Shown here: piece by piece, positions 58,537 to 64,000 of the stretch
Layout of the letters: each line of letters opens with the position of its first letter
Numbering within the stretch: position 1 is the first letter of the stretch
Assembly: GCA_963846165.1 (NCBI GenBank)
Contig: CAWJUU010000005.1
Coordinates: forward strand, 992,001-1,056,000
DNA: 64,000 nucleotides
Source of the DNA: WHSW01 sp963846165
GTDB taxonomy: Bacteria; Actinomycetota; Thermoleophilia; Solirubrobacterales; 70-9
Direction of reading: 5' to 3'
Position numbers and translations under genes: made by a program
Notes under the pieces: generated by a model
The model's database searches: none
The model's input: only the letters and a program-made list of their open reading frames with translations
Told to the model about the DNA's origin: nothing

Positions 58537-60279
58537 TCACGCTACCGGTGTCGCGGCCGGTCGTGCCGCTCGCAGCCTGACCCAGAACATCGCGCCCTCC
58601 CCCTCGATCGATTCGACCCCGATCTCGCCGCCCATGACATCGACCATCCTGCGGGCGATCGAGAGGCCGAGGCCGAAGCCCGCGTGCTCGAGCGAGCCCG
58701 AGCCGCGATAGAACCGCTCGAAGATCCGGTCGATCTCCTCGGCCGCGATTCCGGAGCCCGTGTCTGCGACCTCGACCATCACCTCGCCCTCCCCGTCGCC
58801 GCGGGCCCGGATCGTCACCAGGCCCGGCGGGGGTGTGTTCTTGAACGCGTTCGTGAGCAGGCCGATGAGGACCTGGCGCAGCAGCACGCGGTCGCCCTGG
58901 GCGACCAGGTCGCCGCCGACCTCGATCGCGACCTCGATCCCGTCGGGCGCCGCGACCGCCTCGGCCGCCTCCTCGACCACGATCGCCACGTCGAGCGCCT
59001 CGGTGCCGCCCTCGCCGACGGCTTCCATCCGCGCCAGGGTGAGCAGCGATTCGGTCAGCCGGCTGATCCGCTCGGCGTCCTCGGAGAGCCGCGAGAGGAA
59101 GTGCTCGCGAGCCTCGGGGTCGTCCTTGGCGCCCGCGCGCAGAACCTCGATCGCCCCGGAAATCCCGGCGATCGGGTTGCGCAGCTCGTGCGCGGCATTG
59201 GAGACGAACTCGCGCTCGGCTACCTCGCGCCGGAGCTCCTCGGTGCGGTCGCGAACGACGGCGAGCACCGCGCCCTCGGCCGGAAGCTGGCGGGCGTTGA
59301 GGGAGTAGACGCGCTCGTTGACCCGCAGCGCGTCGTTTTCGACCACTGCTCGGCGCCAGGCACGGCGCAGCCAGGGGACGAGGGCCTCGATCGCCCGGCC
59401 GTCCTCTCCGATCAGGTCGGCCGCGGCCGCGTTCGAAAACCGAACCTCGCCGTCGGGCTGGACGACCATGACCGCGTCCGAGAGCGCTTCGAGGATCGCC
59501 GATAGCCGGTCGCGCTCCTCGCGCAACGCGCTGAAGGTCTGGCGGAGCGCGCCCCGCATCCGCTCCAGCGCCCGGCCGAGGTCGGTGATCTCGTCGCGGC
59601 CACCGGTGCCGGAGAGCGGCTCGTCGAGGTCACCCTCGCTGATCCGCGCCGCGCTGTCGGCGAGACGCTTGACCCGCGAGGTGATCGCGCTGGCCACCAG
59701 GAACGAGATCAGCACCGCGACGGCAACCGCGACTCCGAGCGCGGTCAGCCGCTCGCCGCGGAGCGCCTCGATCGCGCTCTGGACCTCGGGGGAGCGCACC
59801 GAGCGCCCGACGATGACGCCGTCGATGACCCCGTCGCGAAGGATCGGCACGCCGACCACCGTCACCCCGCCGGGGAACTCCTCGACCGCGGGGCTGCCGA
59901 TCAGCGCCGACTGCACCACCCGCCGCGCGCCCGGCACCGTCAGCAGTCCGACTCCGTTTGAGGTCTCGCTCGTGATCGGGTCGCCGCGCTGATCGAACAC
60001 CCACGCCGAGTAGCCCTCCTCGGTGATCCCGCCGAGGGTCGTGGCGGCGGCGCGCGGCCGACGGTTGCCGATCTCGTCGGCGAGCGTCACGGTGCGCCCG
60101 ACCGCAACCTCGGTCAGCTCCTCGTCGGCTCCACGCTCCGCGGTATTGCTGACCAGCAGGTAGGCGAGCCCGGCGGTGATCAGCGCAACCGCGGTGAAGG
60201 CGACAGCCAGATAGAGGCTGACGCCGAACGGGCGCCGCCGCACCGAGCGCGGAACGGATCCGCTGGTCGAGCGCTCCAT
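58537..60279 (-). CDS. sensor histidine kinase
   Basis: This membrane sensor kinase of 580 residues is the partner of the adjacent response regulator. Order: N-terminal helix (VSLYLAVAFTAVALITAGLA), extracytoplasmic sensor of about 130 residues, second helix (LTALGVAVAVAVLISFLVAS), HAMP (RVKRLADSAARISEGDLDEP), PAS-like region (ILEALSDAVMVVQPDGEVRF), HisKA with phospho-His in VSNAAHELRNPIAGISGAIE, and the ATPase boxes N (GLLTNAFKNTPPPG), G1 (VEVADTGSGIAAEEIDRIFE) and G2 (GFGLGLSIARRMVDVMGGEI). This PhoR-like layout suggests an envelope or nutrient stimulus. The ATG at 60279 is preferred over a TTG 15 bases upstream. Confidence 0.94.
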   Translation of the reverse strand: MERSTSGSVPRSVRRRPFGVSLYLAVAFTAVALITAGLAYLLVSNTAERGADEELTEVAVGRTVTLADEIGNRRPRAAATTLGGITEEGYSAWVFDQRGDPITSETSNGVGLLTVPGARRVVQSALIGSPAVEEFPGGVTVVGVPILRDGVIDGVIVGRSVRSPEVQSAIEALRGERLTALGVAVAVAVLISFLVASAITSRVKRLADSAARISEGDLDEPLSGTGGRDEITDLGRALERMRGALRQTFSALREERDRLSAILEALSDAVMVVQPDGEVRFSNAAAADLIGEDGRAIEALVPWLRRAWRRAVVENDALRVNERVYSLNARQLPAEGAVLAVVRDRTEELRREVAEREFVSNAAHELRNPIAGISGAIEVLRAGAKDDPEAREHFLSRLSEDAERISRLTESLLTLARMEAVGEGGTEALDVAIVVEEAAEAVAAPDGIEVAIEVGGDLVAQGDRVLLRQVLIGLLTNAFKNTPPPGLVTIRARGDGEGEVMVEVADTGSGIAAEEIDRIFERFYRGSGSLEHAGFGLGLSIARRMVDVMGGEIGVESIEGEGAMFWVRLRAARPAATPVA

Positions 60280-60325
60280 GCCCGGATTATCCAACGGCCG
60301 CCGGGCGGCGGCCTATCGGCAGCAC

Positions 60326-61465
60326 TCAGGCTCCGAGCAGGAACTCGAGCCGAAACGCAAGCGCCTCGAGCGCGAGCGGCTCCGAGACATTGACCAGGAG
60401 GCGCCGGCGGGTGTCCATGACCAGCTCGGCGCCACGGCGCGCGCGGCGCGGATCCACCCGTGCGGCCACCGGCTCGACTACGTCGACGCGATCGGCGTTG
60501 AGGAGCAGGTCGGAGGCTCCGTCGCCCGCCGCGGCGAGGTCGCGTAGCCACGCGCCGACCAGCCCGAGGCCGAGATCAAGGGTCTCGGTGCGCTCCCGGC
60601 GCGAGGCGCGCCTGGCAGCCTCCTCCGCCTCCCGGTCGCGCCTCCGAGCCGCCGGGCCGGAGCGCTCGGCGGCATCTTCCTCGGCCTCGGCGGCGCGAGC
60701 TCGCAGCTCGGCCGCCGCGCTCTCGCCGGCCGCGTCGGCGGCATCGAGCAGCTCGGTCCAGGGCGAGCCGGCGAGTTCGCCGGACGCCGCGGCCCGCGCC
60801 AGCCCCTCGGCGGCGCGGCGAAGCGCCCGGCCCTCGTCGGCGAGCAGGAACGCCGCGCGGCCGGCGTCGCCGTCGGCGAGCCTGGCGGCGGCGCGCCGCT
60901 CGAGCGGGTCGCCGCCGGGGTCGAGCCGCGCCTCGACCGCCGCCGGCGAGAGACGGGCGAAGCGAACCTCCCGGCAGCGCGAGCGAACCGTCTCGAGCAG
61001 GCCCTCTGGCTCCGCCGTGATCAGGATCAGATGTGCGAACGGCGGCGGCTCCTCGAGCGTCTTCAGAAGCGCATTCTGGCTCTCCTCGGCCATCGCCTCG
61101 GCCGCCTCGATCACGAACACGCGGCGCTCGCCCTCGAACGGGCGGTAGGCGGCTGCCCCGATCACGCGCTCGCGCACCTCGTCGACCAGGTGCTGGTTCC
61201 CCGGCGGCCGAAGCCAGGCCAGGTCCGGGTGCGGAGACGGATCGGCGAGCGCCCGGCGGCGGGCATCGTCGGGGTCGGGAGCACCGTCGGCGAGCAGCTC
61301 GGCGGCGAGCGCCCGGGCGGCGGCGCCCTTGCCCGAGCCCCGCGGCCCGGCGAGCAGGTAGGCGTGGAACGGGCTCGCGGCCGCCAGGGCGAGTGCGACC
61401 CGAGCCGCGGGCTGATCCTCGGTCGCCGCTGTGATCGCCGGAGCGGGCTCAAGCGCGGTGCTCAT
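60326..61465 (-). CDS. holB: DNA polymerase III subunit delta'
   Basis: This clamp-loader subunit has 379 residues. It shows the AAA+ fold with FHAYLLAGPRGSGKGAAARA (Walker A-like), RRVFVIEAAEAMAEESQNAL then LKTLEEPPPFAHLILIT (the NALLKxLEEPP hallmark) and VRSRCREVRFARL (SRC arginine motif). A long Ala/Glu/Arg-rich helical region and a C-terminal collar-like domain follow. Its start overlaps the tmk stop (ATGA). The order topA-tmk-holB is a recurrent actinobacterial arrangement. Confidence 0.93.
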   Translation of the reverse strand: MSTALEPAPAITAATEDQPAARVALALAAASPFHAYLLAGPRGSGKGAAARALAAELLADGAPDPDDARRRALADPSPHPDLAWLRPPGNQHLVDEVRERVIGAAAYRPFEGERRVFVIEAAEAMAEESQNALLKTLEEPPPFAHLILITAEPEGLLETVRSRCREVRFARLSPAAVEARLDPGGDPLERRAAARLADGDAGRAAFLLADEGRALRRAAEGLARAAASGELAGSPWTELLDAADAAGESAAAELRARAAEAEEDAAERSGPAARRRDREAEEAARRASRRERTETLDLGLGLVGAWLRDLAAAGDGASDLLLNADRVDVVEPVAARVDPRRARRGAELVMDTRRRLLVNVSEPLALEALAFRLEFLLGA

Positions 61466-62052
61466 CGGCGGGCCTCGACCTCGGCGAGCACCCGCGCGTG
61501 GACCTCCTCGGGCGCTCCCGCCGCGTCGATGGCGACGATCCGCTGCCGGTGGCGTGCGGCGAGCTCGTCGTAGCCCGCGGCGACGGCCCGCTGGAACTCG
61601 AGCCCTTCAGACTCGAAGCGATCGCCGCCGTCGCCCTCGCGCCGGCTCGCGTCGGCCGCGTCGAGGCGCAGGAGCAGGGTCAGGTCGGGGACACAGGACC
61701 CGATCGCGATCTCGTTCAGCGACTCGACCGTCCCGGCTCCGAGCCCGCGGGCGACCCCCTGATAGGCGACGGTCGAGTCGATGAAGCGGTCACAGACGAC
61801 GTCGCGCCCGGCGTCGAGCGCCGGGGCGACCACGCGAGCGCAGAGCTCCGCCCGCGCGGCGCAGAAGAGCAGCAGCTCGGCCCGCGGGTCAAGCTCGATC
61901 GAAGCGTCCTTGAGCAGCTCGCGGATCCGCTCGCCGGCGGCGGTCCCGCCGGGCTCGCGAAGGAGCACGGTCTCGGGCCCGAGCGCCTCGGCGAGCAGCG
62001 CCGCCTGAGTCGTCTTCCCGGAGCGGTCGATGCCCTCGAGGGTGACGAACAC
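61462..62052 (-). CDS. tmk: thymidylate kinase
   Basis: It phosphorylates dTMP to dTDP. 196 residues: P-loop FVTLEGIDRSGKTTQAALLA, LLREPGGTAAGERIRELLKD (the DR/REPGGT motif), LLLFCAARAELCARVVAPAL, DVVCDRFIDSTVAYQGVARG (DRY-like, here DRF) and DLTLLLRLDAADASRREGDG. The P-loop has Arg (GIDRSGKTT) where Gly is common. The GTG at 62052 is the likely start, 21 bases after the topA stop. It is translationally coupled to holB. Confidence 0.95.
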   Translation of the reverse strand: MFVTLEGIDRSGKTTQAALLAEALGPETVLLREPGGTAAGERIRELLKDASIELDPRAELLLFCAARAELCARVVAPALDAGRDVVCDRFIDSTVAYQGVARGLGAGTVESLNEIAIGSCVPDLTLLLRLDAADASRREGDGGDRFESEGLEFQRAVAAGYDELAARHRQRIVAIDAAGAPEEVHARVLAEVEARR

Positions 62053-62073
62053 GCCGGCTCGACCCAGCTCCAG

Positions 62074-64000
62074 CTAGCGCTTGCTGGAGGAGCGGGCCCG
62101 CTTGGTCCGCTTGGTGGCGGGATCGGGCTTCTTTCGGGGCGCCCGCCGCCGGCCGCGGTTCGGCCCCGAGCCGTCGGCGCCGGCGCCCTCGGCCGCGCCC
62201 GGAGCCTCCTCGCCGTTCTCGGCCGCCGCCTTCGCCGCCTCGCGGGCCTCCTTCGCGGCCTGGCGCTCGGCGCGCTTCTCGCGCATCTCGACCATCGTCG
62301 GGCAGTCGTCGTTGAGGCAGAGCTTCCACGGGCGCCCGCGAAAGCCCTTGACCGTCAGCCGCGGGCGCTGATCACAAACCGAGCAGCGCTCCTCGAGGCG
62401 CCAGAGCTCGTAGCCGCGCCCGGGCAGCGGACCGCTGACCCGACACGAGTCCGGCGACTCGGGATCGTCGCGGATCCAGCCCTCGCAGCCGTACATGCGC
62501 TTGCCGCCCTTGAGGTCGATGATCCGCAGCCGGTTGGGCGAGCCGTCCTCGCGCTTGCGCCCTTCCTGCTCGCAAACCTTGCACGGGCCGAGGAACTTGT
62601 CCTCGTCCATGCCCGCCCAGATCTCCTTGGCGAAGTCCTCGCGGCGGTCCTGGAGGGCCGCGGTGGTCGAGTGCAGCATCTCGCGGCTGATCCGCAGGAC
62701 CTCGTCCTTGGAGGTCTCGCCGTTGGCGATCTGGTCCATGTCGGTCTCGAGCTCGGCGGTCATCTCCGGAGTCGCCATCCGGGGGACGTACTCGTGGAAG
62801 GCCCTGTACATCGCGATCCCGGTCTCCGAGGGCTCGGGCGGGTTAGCGAAGACGTAGCCGCGGTCATAGAGCTTCTGGATGATGTCGGCGCGGGTCGCCT
62901 TGGTTCCCAGCCCGCGCTCCTCCATCAGCTCGATCAGCTTGCCCTGGCTGATCCGCGACGGCGGCTGGGTCTCCTTGTCGACGATCCAGGGATCGCCGTC
63001 GAGGTCGAGGCTCTGGCCCTGCTCGAGCTTCGGGATCTCGTCGTCGGCCGAGCGGGCGTAGGTGTAGATCGCGGCGAAGCCGGGATCGACGACGACGGAG
63101 CCGCGGACGAAGTAGGTCTCCGAGCCGGCCTCGATGTCGGCCCGGGTCGACTCGCTCACCATCGGCTCGCTGAAGGTGGCGAGGAAGCGACGGACGACGA
63201 GCTCGTAGACGCGCCGCTTTGGGCCTTCGAGCGCGTTCGGGTACACGGCCTGCGTCGGGTGGATCGGCGGGTGGTCGGTGGTCTCCTTCTTGCCTCGGGT
63301 CGCGGTCAGGGCCGGCTTGTCGAGCAGCGCGGCGGCGGCGGAGAAGTCGGGGATCCGGACAAGGGAGTGGACCAGCTCGCGGGTGTTGAGCGATGCGGGG
63401 TAGACCGTGTTGTCGGTCCGCGGGTAGGAGATGAAGCCGTCCATGTAGAGGTCCTCGGCGAGTCGCATCGCGGCGGCCGGGGTGATCCCGAGCCGGCTCG
63501 AGGCGTCGGTGGTGAAGGCGGTGGTGTTGAGCGGCGTCGGCGGCTTGCGCGTGTTGCGCTTCGAGCTCACCTCCTTGACCACCCCGGGACTCTTGGTGCC
63601 GGCCAGCGCCGCGTCGGCCTCGGCGCGCTCCCAGAACTTGTCGGTCTCGTGGTGGGCCTCGAAGCTGCCGTCGGGATGCGCGAACTTCGCGAACAGCTCC
63701 CAGTAAGGCTTCGGCACGTGCGCCCGGCGCTCGAGCTCGCGTTCGACGATCAGCGCCAGGGTCGGGCTCTGCACGCGGCCGACGGAGAGGAAGTTGGAGC
63801 CAAAGCGCCGAGTCGCGAGCGAGACCGCCCGGGTCAGGGTGGCGCCCCAGATCAGGTCGATGTCCTGGCGCGCGGCGCCGGCGTAGGCAAGGTCGTAGGA
63901 GAGCTGGTCGAGCTCGGAGAAGGCGCGCTCGATCTCCTCCTTGGTCAGGGCCGAATAGCGAGCCCGCTCGATCCGCGGCCGGGCGGCGAGCCCGGCGCCG
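62074..64000 (-). CDS. topA: DNA topoisomerase I, type IA (N-terminus beyond right edge)
   Basis: This is a type IA topoisomerase, which relaxes negatively supercoiled DNA. About 640 residues are present, in one frame to the window edge. AARQDIDLIWGATLTRAVSL and FLSVGRVQSPTLALIVEREL belong to the core. The active-site Tyr is in DGFISYPRTDNTVYPASLNT, and HPPIHPTQAVYP, LIELMEERGLGTKATRADII, KLYDRGYVFANPPEPSETG and MTAELETDMDQIANGE follow. Cysteine pairs (GPCKVCEQEG, CSVCDQRPR with a later CLNDDC) indicate C-terminal zinc-ribbon-like modules, and the tail is very basic (RRRAPRKKPDPATKRTKRAR). The SYPRTD form of the active site is closer to archaeal/topoisomerase-III-like enzymes than to E. coli TopA. 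It overlaps no neighbour. Confidence 0.94.
   Translation of the reverse strand, partial: GAGLAARPRIERARYSALTKEEIERAFSELDQLSYDLAYAGAARQDIDLIWGATLTRAVSLATRRFGSNFLSVGRVQSPTLALIVERELERRAHVPKPYWELFAKFAHPDGSFEAHHETDKFWERAEADAALAGTKSPGVVKEVSSKRNTRKPPTPLNTTAFTTDASSRLGITPAAAMRLAEDLYMDGFISYPRTDNTVYPASLNTRELVHSLVRIPDFSAAAALLDKPALTATRGKKETTDHPPIHPTQAVYPNALEGPKRRVYELVVRRFLATFSEPMVSESTRADIEAGSETYFVRGSVVVDPGFAAIYTYARSADDEIPKLEQGQSLDLDGDPWIVDKETQPPSRISQGKLIELMEERGLGTKATRADIIQKLYDRGYVFANPPEPSETGIAMYRAFHEYVPRMATPEMTAELETDMDQIANGETSKDEVLRISREMLHSTTAALQDRREDFAKEIWAGMDEDKFLGPCKVCEQEGRKREDGSPNRLRIIDLKGGKRMYGCEGWIRDDPESPDSCRVSGPLPGRGYELWRLEERCSVCDQRPRLTVKGFRGRPWKLCLNDDCPTMVEMREKRAERQAAKEAREAAKAAAENGEEAPGAAEGAGADGSGPNRGRRRAPRKKPDPATKRTKRARSSSKR

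Overview
The window is GC-rich actinobacterial DNA. It most resembles Thermoleophilia (Solirubrobacterales-like). The reasons are the gene order rpmG-secE-nusG-rplK-rplA-rplJ-rplL-rpoB-rpoC, alanine/glutamate-rich acidic extensions on translation proteins, secreted beta-propeller proteins that end in a basic 'TDAAGNTDPTP' type repeat domain, and frequent GTG/TTG starts with 1-4 base overlaps. This placement is inferred from protein style; no 16S gene lies in the window.

Layout. 1-11.6 kb: the transcription/translation operon on the minus strand, from rpmG to a left-truncated rpoC, interrupted between nusG and rplK by an opposite-strand secreted beta-propeller gene. 11.8-30.6 kb: a surface-polysaccharide island. 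It holds a secreted clan GH-A glycosidase, two O-antigen polymerase/ligase-like proteins, a polyprenyl glycosylphosphotransferase, a WecG/TagA-type transferase, GDP-fucose synthesis (gmd, fcl), three glycosyltransferases (one GT2, two GT-B), a Wzx-like flippase, a polysaccharide deacetylase and five methyltransferases. 30.6-45 kb: tRNA-Thr(GGT), an HSL-type esterase, a GGDEL protein, a threonine-aldolase-like enzyme and an SDR, an ECF sigma factor, an operon of subtilase, GAF protein, cyclodeaminase-like protein and small protein, an MFS/cyclic-nucleotide-domain fusion, a repeat-containing micro-protein beside an M16 peptidase, a DUF6421-like protein divergent from an AsnC regulator, and a PD-(D/E)XK ORF that runs through tRNA-Tyr(GTA). 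45-64 kb: CsbD, a sulfatase, the primary sigma factor, folE2, a lactonase-like propeller, pgsA, a family-5 uracil-DNA glycosylase, two ferritin-like Tat proteins, a thioesterase, a TMEM175-like channel, two GT2 enzymes around a beta-helix/DUF2304 protein, tRNA-Thr(CGT), a two-component system, holB, tmk and a right-truncated topA.

How the genes work together. The core operon and rpoD supply the transcription and translation machinery. The island encodes lipid-linked repeat-unit synthesis, flipping, polymerisation and decoration of a fucose-type, probably methylated polysaccharide. The 35.8-40 kb block looks like a sensing or proteolysis module of unknown role.

Sequence quality. Many genes, including essential ones (rpoB, a response regulator), are split by single-base frameshifts that leave intact domain coding on both sides. 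These are dense at 11.8-30.3 kb and sparse elsewhere. I treat them as probable indel errors and give whole-gene spans. Frameshift positions are approximate.
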